A DNA stretch of 41,351 nt, from contig CADBOO010000081.1 in NCBI GenBank assembly GCA_902796225.1, positions 1 to 41,351 of the forward strand, in the 5' to 3' direction. The DNA is from an uncultured Ruminococcus sp. (GTDB taxonomy: Bacteria > Bacillota > Clostridia > Oscillospirales > Acutalibacteraceae). Of this stretch, positions 26,038-35,272 are shown piece after piece. The notes under the pieces were generated by a model. That model searched no databases and was not told where the DNA came from. It saw nothing but the letters and a program-made list of their open reading frames with translations. The stretch's first letter is position 1. Every line of letters starts with the position of its first letter. Position numbers and translations under genes: made by a program.

Positions 26038-27273
26038 TTATTGTGTATTATTCTGAACCGGCTCCGCTGCATCCTCCACCGCAGGTGCATCGGGAACAGC
26101 CGCTTCAGCTTCTGCCTCAGCTTTTAATCTAGCTTTTTTTGCGTTCCGGCTGTCAACAGCCTCGGAGATCAGGGCGTAGATCGCCGCAAAGAACGGCACG
26201 CCCAATACCATACCGACGATGCTGAACAGACCTCCGCCGACAATAACGGAAACCATGATCCAGAAGCCGGATATACCGACCGATTCGCCGAGGATCTTAG
26301 GTCCGAGGATGTTGCCGTCGAACTGCTGCAGGACAAAGAGGAAGATCACGAACCAAAGCGCTTCCATCGGATTGATCAGCAGCAGTAATACTGCCGACGG
26401 GATACCACCGATAAAAGGTCCGAAGAACGGGATCAGGTTGGAAACGCCGATAATGACGCTGATCAGCAAGGGATAATCAAAGCGGAAAATCGACATTCCG
26501 ATAAAGCACATCAGACCGATGATCGAAGAATCGATGATCTTACCGATGATAAATTTACCGCATTTGGTATTGAATGTCGTGCAGACATGGAAAAACCGTG
26601 TGCTGAATTTTTCGGGTGTGAATGCAGAGATCACGCGTCTTGCCTGCGACAGAAGAGTCTCTTTGCTGGAGATCAGATAGATCGAAATAACGATTCCGAG
26701 ACCCCAGTTATAGATACCCGTACCGATCGTCGCCATGGTCGTAACAGCAGACGGCACCAGCGTAGCAGACATATTCTTGAAGAACTCTGTCGCTTCGTTG
26801 CCGGTGATCAGAGTGATGATATTATTGAAAGTCGCGACCTCATACAGATTATATCCGGTCAGAGTCTTGACAAACTTTGCCATATCGTCCGCCCAGCTTT
26901 TGAGCGTTTCCTCGTACTGGGGCATCGCTTCGATAAACTTATTGATGCTGGATACCAGTTCGGGGATCATCATGCTGATCAGAAAGCTGATAATGCCGAA
27001 AACAATGATATAGGACAAGAGAATCGAAAGCGGTTTGTTCAATCTGGCAAGCCATTTATGCTTTTTGCCCATGTATTTGAAAGCATGCAGATGAAACAGC
27101 TTGTACGGATAATTGAGGACATACGCGATGATCAAACCGTAGATGATCGGATTGATGACCTTGATGATCGCTTTCAGGACTTTTACAACATCAGACAGGT
27201 GGATAAAGAAGAAAATCAGTGCTGTTGTAAATAGGATTATTAACATTATAGTCCTAATATTGTTTTTTTTCAA
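26038..27273 (-). CDS. AI-2E family membrane transporter-like protein
   Basis: The 411-aa protein belongs to the AI-2E/TqsA/YtvI-type family of multi-span permeases (PF01594), whose substrates are mostly unknown and include ion and signal-molecule exporters. Hydrophobic spans occur near residues 8-25, 35-55, 82-105, and several between 180 and 370, with the family's P-F-F-G-P-F-I-G-G-I-P and L-G-x-x-V-G-I-S motifs. The C-terminus is an Ala/Glu-rich cytoplasmic tail. The start codon is TTG at 27273, directly after the strong site GAGGTGAT; the next ATG, nine codons in, has no such site. Only 32 bases separate its stop from the amylase ATG, so the two may share a transcript. YtvI is a sporulation-related member, but that role is not shown here. 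Confidence 0.85.
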   Translation of the reverse strand: MKKNNIRTIMLIILFTTALIFFFIHLSDVVKVLKAIIKVINPIIYGLIIAYVLNYPYKLFHLHAFKYMGKKHKWLARLNKPLSILLSYIIVFGIISFLISMMIPELVSSINKFIEAMPQYEETLKSWADDMAKFVKTLTGYNLYEVATFNNIITLITGNEATEFFKNMSATLVPSAVTTMATIGTGIYNWGLGIVISIYLISSKETLLSQARRVISAFTPEKFSTRFFHVCTTFNTKCGKFIIGKIIDSSIIGLMCFIGMSIFRFDYPLLISVIIGVSNLIPFFGPFIGGIPSAVLLLLINPMEALWFVIFLFVLQQFDGNILGPKILGESVGISGFWIMVSVIVGGGLFSIVGMVLGVPFFAAIYALISEAVDSRNAKKARLKAEAEAEAAVPDAPAVEDAAEPVQNNTQ

Positions 27274-27316
27274 TATATCACCTCAAATTCTGAGAAAAAA
27301 TTTTTCGAGATTCGAA

Positions 27317-30300
27317 TTAAAACAAACTCATCTGAGCGCTTTCGGGCAAATCCGCCAGCGCGCCGCACTCGCGAAGCGTCTCGACAACGGATTTGGAAAC
27401 CTTTGCTTTCAGAGGGATATCCTCGATCGACAGGTACTCGCCGAGAGATGCGTGCTGCTCAAGCGCTTCGGCGGCGTTTTCGCCGATGCCCGCCAGAGAA
27501 CAGAAAGGCAATCTGATCTTTCCGTCCTCTATGACGAAGGACTTCGCTTTTGATTTGAAAATATCAACCGGCAGGACTTCGATCCCGCGGGCGAGCATTT
27601 CGTTCATGATCTGCAGCATCGGAACCTCCGCTTTTTCCTTATCGGAAGCGCCGAAGCCTTTATCGTTGATCGCTTTGATCTTATTCAGGACAGCCTGTCT
27701 TCCCTTGATCAGAGTCGCTCCGTCAAAGTTATCGTTGCGAACGGTGAAATAAGCGGCATAATACTCGATCGGTCTGTGCACCTTGTACCAGCCGAGTCTG
27801 AGGGTCGAGATCATATATGCCGCAGCGTGTGCTTTGGGGAACATATACTTGATCTTCATACAGGAATCAATATACCACTGGGGCACATTATGCTCCTTCA
27901 TTGCATCCAGATGTTCCTGCGTGAGCAGCTTCGTCGCTTTGCCTTTTCGGACGATCTCCATAATTTTGAACGCCATCGAGGGGTCGAGCCCCTTGTGCAT
28001 CAGATAGGTCATGATTGAGTCACGCGTACCGATGACCTCAGAGATCGTACAGGTGCCGGCTTTGATCAGGTCGGCGGCATTGCCGATCCAGACGTCGGTA
28101 CCGTGTGACAGACCGGAGATCTGCAGCAGATCGGAGAAGGTCTTCGGCTGGGATTCGATCAGCATCTGTCGGACGAAAGAGGTGCCGACCTCCGGCAGAG
28201 AAAAGGTGCCGGTCTGGGAATCGATATCCTCGGGCGTGACGCCCAGCGCTTCGGTAGATACGAACAGCGACATGACCTCAGGGTCGGACATCGACACATC
28301 CATCACGGGGATACCGGTGAACTCCTCCAGATAATGATAGATGGTCGGGACGTCGTGTCCAAGCTCATCCAGCTTCGTAATGGTATCGTGGATCGAATGA
28401 AAGTCGAAATGGGTGGTGATATTCGGCGAAGACATATCATTTGCAGGATGCTGTACCGGACAGAAATCATAGACGTCCATACCTTTCGGGACGACAACCA
28501 TACCTCCCGGATGCTGACCGGTGGTGCGTTTGATACCGGTACATCCGATAGAAAGGCGGTTCATCTCTGCCTTTCGCATCGAAACATTATGCTCTTCGCA
28601 GTATTTTTTGACATAACCGAACGCGGTCTTGTCCTTAACGGTCGAAATAGTGCCGGCTTTAAAGACGTTTTCCCTGCCGAACAGCTCTTCCGTATAACGA
28701 TGTGATGCGCTCTGCTGTTCGCCGGAGAAGTTCAGGTCAATATCGGGCACCTTGTCGCCCTTGAATCCGAGGAACGTTTCAAAGGGGATCTCGTGACCGT
28801 CGCGTTCCATCGGCTCGCCGCATTCGGGGCAGTTCTTGGGAGGCAGATCAAATCCCGAACCGTAGGAGCCGTCAGTGATGAATTCGCTGTGTTTGCAATT
28901 GTTGCAGATATAATGCGGACAAAGCGGGTTGACCTCAGAGATACCGGACATCGTCGCAACAAAGGACGAGCCGACCGAACCTCTTGAGCCGACAAGATAA
29001 CCGTGCTTTTCGCTGTCGGCAACCAGCTTTTGGGCTGTCATATACAAAACTGAAAATCCGTAGGTAGTGATGGAATCCAGTTCCTTTTTGAGTCGCGCCG
29101 CAACGATCTCCGGCAGCGGATCGCCGTATTTTTGTTTTGCGCGGCTGTATGTAATCGATACGAGCTGCTCCTCCGCGCCTTCGATAAACGGCGGGAAATT
29201 GCCCTCGGGAATCGGGCGGACGTTCTCGCACATATCGGCGATCGCGTTAGTGTTCTCGACAACAACCTCATAAGCTCTGTCGCCGAGGTACTTGAACTCC
29301 TCCAGCATTTCAGCGGTCGTTCTGAAATAAAGCGGCGCCTGCTGATCTGCGTCGTTGAATCCCTGCGCCGCAAGAAGAATCTTGCGATAATCCGCATCGT
29401 GCGGATTCATAAAATGGACGTCGCAGGTCGCAACGGTGGGCTTACCCAGCTTGTCGCCGAGCTTCAGGATTGCACGGTTGACGGATTCCAGCTCTTTTTC
29501 GTCACCGAACGCGCCGTCGCGCAGCAAAAATGCATTGTTGCCGTTGGGTTGGATCTCCAAGTAATCATAAAACTGGGCGATCCGTTCGATCTCCCGGTTG
29601 CTGCGGCATCCGATGATCGCTCTGTACAGTTCTCCCGCTTCACAGGCGGAACCGATGATCAGACCTTCGCGGTATTTCATCAGCTCGGATTTCGGGATGC
29701 GCGGGCGTTTATAGTAATAGTCAAGATGGGATTTGGAGATCAGCCGATAAAGGTTCTTCAATCCGGTTTTATTCTTGACGAGAATTATCTGATGATAGGT
29801 CGGCAGTTTCTTGAAGTCGCCGCCTTTTACCTTTTCCTTCAGCTCATGGACGTCGTGGATATCCAGACGCTCGGTGAGCAAGCGGCAAAGGTTCAGAAAA
29901 ATATTGGTCAGCATCTCGGCGTCATCAACCGCACGGTGATGGTTGAACTTGCCGAGATGGAAATATTTAGCCAGTGTATCCAGCTTGACGTTATGGATAT
30001 TCGGCAGGATAGAACGCGCAATCGCAACGGTGTCTATCGAGGTGAGGTCATACTTGACGCCCATATTCTCGCAAGCCTTGCGGATAAATCCCGTATCAAA
30101 CGGGGAATTGTGCGCGACGACAACGGCTCCGTCACAGAATTCAAGAAATTTTGTGACTGCCTCGCTCTGAGAAGGAGCGCCTGCAACCATACTGTCGGTA
30201 ATACCGGTCAGCTGGACCACCTGTGCAGGGATCGGACGCTCGGGATTAACAAAGGTCGAGAACTGATCGACGATCATTCCGTCCCTGATCTTGACAGCGC

Positions 30301-31660
30301 CGATCTCGGTGATCTTATCATGATAGGCATAAAGGCCGGTGGTCTCGAGATCAAAGCAGACAAACTCGCCGTCAAGCGGTTCATTTTTATCACCGTCGAC
30401 CGAGGAGCACAGGTCGTCGATAAAGTAAGCCTCGGTGCCGTAGATGACTTTGATATCGGTGCCGTTATCGCGCAGATTCTCTGCGGCGTTCATCGCGTCG
30501 GGGAATGCCTGCGCAACGCCGTGATCGGTGATCGCGATCGCTTTGTGTCCGAATTCGGCGGCGCGTCTGACAAGCGAGCCCGCGTCATTGACCGCGTCCA
30601 TCTGTGACATATTGGTATGCAAGTGAAGCTCGACACGCTTTTTCTCAGCCTTGTCGACGACCTTTACCTTATCGACCGTCGAGATCGAACGAGCGTTGAT
30701 AACGGTATCACCGGCAAATTTATCAAATTCGACGTCGCCGGATACAATGATCGCAGTGCCTTTTTTGATTCCGGACAGAACTTTGCAGTTTTGAATGGAA
30801 TCAAATACCTTGACTGTGATCGAACCGGTGTAGTCGGTAATATCAAAAGTAATGATGTTTTTGTCACCCGAACGGGTGGTTTTGGTTTCTGTTTCGAATA
30901 CATCGCCCCAGACGGTCGCACGTCCGGTGTCATACTGGATGTTTTCGATCGGCATCATCTTCCCCTTGCCGATCCTGCCGTAAAGCGGTTTCACGGTAGA
31001 GGATATAATCTGAGGAAAGAGATGCTCTCCTTTTCTGACTTCGATTTCTGTTCTTGTTTTTTGATTAGTTTTTGAAGGCGTTTTTTCTTCGTCCTCAAAG
31101 AGACGGGTCAATTCCTCCAGCTTTTCTCGCTCGATCTTCCTTTGCGCGTTATTGATGCTGTCGACAAACAGCGAATCATCCGCTTTCAGTTCGGTAACGC
31201 CGCCGAATTCGATCTGATAGCGCAAACCGAACTCACGCTCGATCATATCGCTGAGCGCATCGCAAAAGCCCATCTGTTCCAGTAATCCCGCGCCTCCGTG
31301 AGCAAGGATGACCCTCAGCGTATCGTCGCCGTGTTTTTCCAGCTCGGCGTTATTGAGCGTTCCGTTATAGCTCGGCGTTTCAGCCCTCAACGCTTCAACG
31401 ATTTCGCTGAAATAGCCCAGATCGAACATTTCGGGCGTGTAGCGGACCTTGACAAACGCTTTATCTACGCCGTAGTTTCCGCCTTCGATCGCTTTCTCGA
31501 GAGAGAAAAGCACGGTTCTTTTTACGAGCGCCGACGGATGCAGTTCGATGGACATCGATCTTTTGTCGCGGTTGATACGGATATTACCGACCGACGCATC
31601 GCTCAATGAGGGATCGATTCTAATATCATTTTGTGAAAATACATTCGATAAAGTTATCAT
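27317..31660 (-). CDS. polC: DNA polymerase III alpha subunit, PolC type
   Basis: PolC is the Gram-positive replicative polymerase with built-in 3'-5' proofreading. The 1447-aa sequence has the expected order: an N-terminal region, an OB fold (about 240-330), a PHP domain beginning with H-L-H-T-N and split by the DEDDh exonuclease (F-D-L-E-T-T-G, later H-N-S-P-F-D and H-R-A-V-D-D-A), then a four-cysteine zinc site (C-x-x-C ... C-P-E-C-G) and the palm with the catalytic P-D-I-D-L-N-F-S motif and the fingers. Length is as usual for Clostridia. It is the last gene of the rpsB-to-polC block. AAAGG lies six bases before the ATG. A long rightward open frame over this region is only its shadow. Confidence 0.98.
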   Translation of the reverse strand: MITLSNVFSQNDIRIDPSLSDASVGNIRINRDKRSMSIELHPSALVKRTVLFSLEKAIEGGNYGVDKAFVKVRYTPEMFDLGYFSEIVEALRAETPSYNGTLNNAELEKHGDDTLRVILAHGGAGLLEQMGFCDALSDMIEREFGLRYQIEFGGVTELKADDSLFVDSINNAQRKIEREKLEELTRLFEDEEKTPSKTNQKTRTEIEVRKGEHLFPQIISSTVKPLYGRIGKGKMMPIENIQYDTGRATVWGDVFETETKTTRSGDKNIITFDITDYTGSITVKVFDSIQNCKVLSGIKKGTAIIVSGDVEFDKFAGDTVINARSISTVDKVKVVDKAEKKRVELHLHTNMSQMDAVNDAGSLVRRAAEFGHKAIAITDHGVAQAFPDAMNAAENLRDNGTDIKVIYGTEAYFIDDLCSSVDGDKNEPLDGEFVCFDLETTGLYAYHDKITEIGAVKIRDGMIVDQFSTFVNPERPIPAQVVQLTGITDSMVAGAPSQSEAVTKFLEFCDGAVVVAHNSPFDTGFIRKACENMGVKYDLTSIDTVAIARSILPNIHNVKLDTLAKYFHLGKFNHHRAVDDAEMLTNIFLNLCRLLTERLDIHDVHELKEKVKGGDFKKLPTYHQIILVKNKTGLKNLYRLISKSHLDYYYKRPRIPKSELMKYREGLIIGSACEAGELYRAIIGCRSNREIERIAQFYDYLEIQPNGNNAFLLRDGAFGDEKELESVNRAILKLGDKLGKPTVATCDVHFMNPHDADYRKILLAAQGFNDADQQAPLYFRTTAEMLEEFKYLGDRAYEVVVENTNAIADMCENVRPIPEGNFPPFIEGAEEQLVSITYSRAKQKYGDPLPEIVAARLKKELDSITTYGFSVLYMTAQKLVADSEKHGYLVGSRGSVGSSFVATMSGISEVNPLCPHYICNNCKHSEFITDGSYGSGFDLPPKNCPECGEPMERDGHEIPFETFLGFKGDKVPDIDLNFSGEQQSASHRYTEELFGRENVFKAGTISTVKDKTAFGYVKKYCEEHNVSMRKAEMNRLSIGCTGIKRTTGQHPGGMVVVPKGMDVYDFCPVQHPANDMSSPNITTHFDFHSIHDTITKLDELGHDVPTIYHYLEEFTGIPVMDVSMSDPEVMSLFVSTEALGVTPEDIDSQTGTFSLPEVGTSFVRQMLIESQPKTFSDLLQISGLSHGTDVWIGNAADLIKAGTCTISEVIGTRDSIMTYLMHKGLDPSMAFKIMEIVRKGKATKLLTQEHLDAMKEHNVPQWYIDSCMKIKYMFPKAHAAAYMISTLRLGWYKVHRPIEYYAAYFTVRNDNFDGATLIKGRQAVLNKIKAINDKGFGASDKEKAEVPMLQIMNEMLARGIEVLPVDIFKSKAKSFVIEDGKIRLPFCSLAGIGENAAEALEQHASLGEYLSIEDIPLKAKVSKSVVETLRECGALADLPESAQMSLF

Positions 31661-31688
31661 CTTCAGCCTTTCATATTCATTCCGGAGA

Positions 31689-32732
31689 TCACATCTTTTC
31701 GATTTCCTTTACCAGTACGTCGATCAACTGATTCTCGGGGACCTTCGCTATGATTTCATCTTTTTTGAATACCAATCCTACGCCGTCGCCGCCGGCTATA
31801 CCGATATCGGCTTCTTTTGCCTCGCCGGGGCCGTTGACGACACAACCCATAATAGCAACCGTGATGTCCTTTTTGCAGTCCATCAGACGCTTTTCCGCTT
31901 CATTCGCAAGAGAGATCAGATCGATTTTTGTGCGTCCGCAGGTGGGACAGGATACAAAACGAATCCCCTTCTCCCCCATTCCGAGAGATTTCAGGATATC
32001 CTTTGCGGCATAGACTTCTTCTACGGGATTATCGGTCAGGGATACACGGATGGTATCGCCGATGCCGTCGACCAGCAGCGAACCGATTCCGACGGCTGAC
32101 TTGATGATGCCCATCCGTTTTGTGCCCGCCTCGGTAACGCCGAGATGCAGCGGATAATCACAGCGCTCGGCAGCAAGTCGGTAAGCTTTTACCATCGTCT
32201 GCACATCGGATGACTTCATGGATAAAACGATATCGTTGAAGTCAAACCTTTCCAGTAACGAAGCGTGATACAGAGCGCTGTCACAAAGCGCCTGTGCAGT
32301 CGGATGGCCGTATTTTTCAAGTATATGTTTCTCCAGAGAACCGGAATTGACGCCGATCCTGATGGGGATATTGTGTGCTTTACAGGTATCGGCAACCGCC
32401 TTGACCCGGTCGTCGCTGCCGATGTTTCCCGGATTGATGCGGATCTTATCAACGCCTGCAGCAACGGATTCCAACGCAAGCTTATAGTTGAAATGGATAT
32501 CGGCAACGATCGGGACGGATACCGCTTCTTTCAAAGCAGCGATCAATCTGACCGCATCCATATCCGGAACCGCGGCGCGGATGATCTGACATCCGGCTTT
32601 CTCAAGTTCTATCGCCTGCTTTACCGAGCCTTCGATATCCTGAGCAGGGCGGTTCAGCATCGACTGAACCGATACCGGAGCGCCGCCTCCGATCTGTAGA
32701 TTCAAAGCAGTAACCGAGCGTTTACTACCCAT
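31689..32732 (-). CDS. ispG: 4-hydroxy-3-methylbut-2-en-1-yl diphosphate synthase
   Basis: IspG is the [4Fe-4S] enzyme that makes HMBPP in the non-mevalonate (MEP) isoprenoid pathway. The N-terminal V-S-V-Q-S-M motif, the R-I-N-P-G-N-I-G motif, and the cluster ligands C-P-T-C-G-R-T and C-V-V-N-G-P-G-E near the C-terminus are intact. The open frame reaches back to 32795, but that part overlaps rseP; the ATG at 32732 follows GGAGGA by seven bases and gives the normal N-terminus (347 aa). It overlaps the rseP stop by eight bases. dxr is two genes upstream, so two MEP-pathway genes sit in this operon. Confidence 0.96.
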   Translation of the reverse strand: MGSKRSVTALNLQIGGGAPVSVQSMLNRPAQDIEGSVKQAIELEKAGCQIIRAAVPDMDAVRLIAALKEAVSVPIVADIHFNYKLALESVAAGVDKIRINPGNIGSDDRVKAVADTCKAHNIPIRIGVNSGSLEKHILEKYGHPTAQALCDSALYHASLLERFDFNDIVLSMKSSDVQTMVKAYRLAAERCDYPLHLGVTEAGTKRMGIIKSAVGIGSLLVDGIGDTIRVSLTDNPVEEVYAAKDILKSLGMGEKGIRFVSCPTCGRTKIDLISLANEAEKRLMDCKKDITVAIMGCVVNGPGEAKEADIGIAGGDGVGLVFKKDEIIAKVPENQLIDVLVKEIEKM

Positions 32733-34101
32733 AATTAAATCCTCCGTTAAACAGCTGCCAGATATCCTTGACAGCAATGATTGCCATAAGTGCAAGTAAG
32801 ATGATCAATCCGACAGTGTTGATGATCGACTCCACTTTGCGCGGTACGGGCTTGTGGAAAATCGCTTCGATCAACAGCATCAGGAAACGTCCGCCGTCGA
32901 GCGCCGGGAAAGGCAGCATATTGACGACGCCGAGATTGATGGAGATCACCATCATGATATAAACGATCGAGCTGACAGCACTGCCGAAGCCATTGGTTTC
33001 AAGGCTCTTGCTCGCGACGTCGGTGATCGCCGCTGCCAAACCGACAGGTCCCGCCATCTCGTTGAGGGAGAACTTACCGGTCACAAGACCCGCCAGACCG
33101 CCCCATACCATGCGTACGACCGAAACGGTTTCTTTAAAGGTCTCGCTGACGATGGTGCCGACATTTTTATCAAGCGGCTGGACATAGAAGTCAAGCTGCA
33201 TCTTCGGTTTGTCGTCATCGCCCTTGAGCGTCATCAGATCGACGTCTTTCAGTTCGACCTTTTCGCCGTCACGCATAACGGTCATGTCGCAGCGGTAACG
33301 TTTCCGGATCTCTCTAAGCTCGATATCGGGATACTTCTCCGCTTTTTTCAGTCCGGCGATACTTGTGATCTCGTCATAATACTGACAAAAGATCGTATAC
33401 GCCGCTTCCTTTGATTCGCATTCTGCGAGTTGCGACTGTGCTTTATTGATCGATTCGGACATTCTCTGATTTGCGTCGCCCGCTTTATCACTGTCCATTT
33501 TGCCCAGACAATCGCGCGCATAGACCAACAGATCAAAAGCGCAGTCTTCTTTGAAGATATCCAGCTCGCTGCCGTCTACTTCCGTCACCGGCATCGTATA
33601 CAAAGCGAAGTAAAAGTCGATATAGGTATTGACCTTATATCCGTTGACCTTCACGATCTTGTCGCCGGTCTGCAGACCTGTCACGGCAGAGAATGAACCG
33701 GGCATAAACAAAGAAACCTGTGTGGACGCGATATTTTCCTGCGGGATCAGTGTCACCAGCATCAGGATCATTCCCAGAACGATATTCATAAGCGCTCCGG
33801 CAACGATGATGATCATGCGCTTCCAAATCTTGACGTTATTAAAGGCACGGGGATTGTCACTGTCTTCATCCTCGCCTTCCATCGCGCAATACCCGCCGAT
33901 GGGAAACAGACGCAGAGAATAGGTCGTTTCTCCTTTGGTAAAGCTGAAAAGCTTCGGACCCATACCCAGTGAAAACTCGTTGACCTTGACGCCGCTTCGC
34001 TTTGCGGCAATAAAATGTCCACCCTCATGAACAAAGATGATCAGCTCAAATAACAAAACCCCGATGAGTATCAGAGCGATCGTTGTCAGAACGGCGATAA
34101 T
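32725..34101 (-). CDS. rseP: Site-2 intramembrane metalloprotease RseP, probable ATT/ATC start
   Basis: RseP-type proteases cut membrane proteins such as anti-sigma factors within the bilayer. The zinc motif H-E-G-G-H (residues 25-29) in the first span, the R-x-x-P-I-G-G-Y loop, a PDZ domain, and the C-terminal N-M-L-P-F-P-A-L-D-G-G-R motif are present. Within the PDZ there is an insertion of roughly 95 mostly helical, charged residues. The first ATG/GTG/TTG of the frame is a TTG at 34056 that removes most of the first span. A GGAG(ATGAT) site lies directly upstream of ATT at 34101 and ATC at 34098, which restore a normal first helix. I annotate the ATT; a one-base deletion after the out-of-frame ATG at 34106 is the alternative. 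It follows dxr by 14 bases. Confidence 0.85.
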   Translation of the reverse strand: MIAVLTTIALILIGVLLFELIIFVHEGGHFIAAKRSGVKVNEFSLGMGPKLFSFTKGETTYSLRLFPIGGYCAMEGEDEDSDNPRAFNNVKIWKRMIIIVAGALMNIVLGMILMLVTLIPQENIASTQVSLFMPGSFSAVTGLQTGDKIVKVNGYKVNTYIDFYFALYTMPVTEVDGSELDIFKEDCAFDLLVYARDCLGKMDSDKAGDANQRMSESINKAQSQLAECESKEAAYTIFCQYYDEITSIAGLKKAEKYPDIELREIRKRYRCDMTVMRDGEKVELKDVDLMTLKGDDDKPKMQLDFYVQPLDKNVGTIVSETFKETVSVVRMVWGGLAGLVTGKFSLNEMAGPVGLAAAITDVASKSLETNGFGSAVSSIVYIMMVISINLGVVNMLPFPALDGGRFLMLLIEAIFHKPVPRKVESIINTVGLIILLALMAIIAVKDIWQLFNGGFNYG

Positions 34102-34115
34102 ATCATCTCCAAAAA

Positions 34116-35261
34116 TTATTGAATGTATTGATGCGCGAATTCACGCGCCTGTGCGTCAGCGGCAAGAATATCGTCGAGGCACGATGCACTGCCGACCTTG
34201 ATGTTTTCGATCGCCGCCGAAACGATTTCTCCGACGTCCAGGAAGGAGATCTTGTGCTGCCGGAACAACAGGTTTGCCGCTTCATTGGCGCCGTTGGCGA
34301 CCGCGGGAGCCATCCCGCCCATCTTGATCGCTTTTTTACAGGCGGCAAGACACTTGAATGTTTTATCGTCAGGCGTATAGAAGGTCATCTGACTGAGCTT
34401 CGTCCAGTCGATTTCCGGCACCAGCGACGGATAGCGCTGCGGATAGGTGATCGCGTACTGGATCGGGATCCGCATATCCGGCTGACCGAGTTGAGCCAGA
34501 ATGGAATTATCTGTGAACTCGATCATGGAATGGATGATGCTCTCGCGATGGACGACAACTTCGATGTCGTCGGGATCGGTATCGAACAGCCATGCCGCCT
34601 CGATGATCTCAAGGCCCTTGTTCATCATCGTCGCACTGTCGACCGTGATCTTCGCGCCCATATCCCAGTTGGGATGCTTGAGCGCCTGTTCAACGGTGAC
34701 GTCTTTCAGCTCTTCGGCAGTTTTGCCGAAGAACGGACCTCCGGACGCGGTAAGGATGATCTTTTTCAGCGACTTTTCCGGCGGAGCTGCCTGTAAACAC
34801 TGAAAGATCGCAGAATGCTCGCTGTCGACCGGATAGAGCGTCACGCCGTTTTCCCTGACGGCGTTCATGACCAGCTCGCCGCCGGCGACAAGCGTTTCCT
34901 TATTGGCAAAGGCGATATCCTTCTTTGCCTTGATTGCCTCCAGGGTCGGCGCCAGACCGACCATCCCGACAACGGAATTGACCAGCAGATCGGCGTCGTC
35001 GTGACAAATCTCGAACAATCCCTCCATGCCGGACAGAACCTTCGTATCGGTATCGGCGATTTTGATTCTCAGTTCCTTTGCCTTTTCCTCGTCATACACG
35101 ACTGCAAGCGGCGGCTTGAACTCGCGGATCTGTTCTTCTAGCAGTCCGATACTGCTGTAGGCAGACAGAGCTGTAACGCCGAGACCGAGTTTTCTGCAGA
35201 CCTCAAGCGTTTGTGTACCGATGGAACCGGTGGAACCCAATATAGATAGATTATGTACCAT
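34116..35261 (-). CDS. dxr: 1-deoxy-D-xylulose 5-phosphate reductoisomerase
   Basis: Dxr makes 2-C-methyl-D-erythritol 4-phosphate, the committed step of the MEP isoprenoid pathway. The NADPH motif G-S-T-G-S-I-G-T, the metal/substrate motifs P-V-D-S-E-H-S-A-I-F-Q and T-A-S-G-G-P-F, and T-V-D-S-A-T-M-M-N-K-G-L-E-x-I-E-A are complete. The frame extends into cdsA, but the ATG at 35261 gives the standard N-terminus (381 aa) and a gap of 11 bases from the cdsA stop. There is almost no Shine-Dalgarno in that gap (only AAGT), so translation probably depends on ribosomes finishing cdsA. Confidence 0.96.
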   Translation of the reverse strand: MVHNLSILGSTGSIGTQTLEVCRKLGLGVTALSAYSSIGLLEEQIREFKPPLAVVYDEEKAKELRIKIADTDTKVLSGMEGLFEICHDDADLLVNSVVGMVGLAPTLEAIKAKKDIAFANKETLVAGGELVMNAVRENGVTLYPVDSEHSAIFQCLQAAPPEKSLKKIILTASGGPFFGKTAEELKDVTVEQALKHPNWDMGAKITVDSATMMNKGLEIIEAAWLFDTDPDDIEVVVHRESIIHSMIEFTDNSILAQLGQPDMRIPIQYAITYPQRYPSLVPEIDWTKLSQMTFYTPDDKTFKCLAACKKAIKMGGMAPAVANGANEAANLLFRQHKISFLDVGEIVSAAIENIKVGSASCLDDILAADAQAREFAHQYIQ

Positions 35262-35272
35262 AATTATATTAC

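Noticed and set aside
29132..30607. 491-codon rightward open frame opposite polC
   Set aside because: It lies fully antisense to the clearly identified polC with intact motifs; no ribosome-binding site or promoter supports it. Long antisense frames also occur opposite the amylase (24806-26035) and most other genes here, a codon-usage effect.
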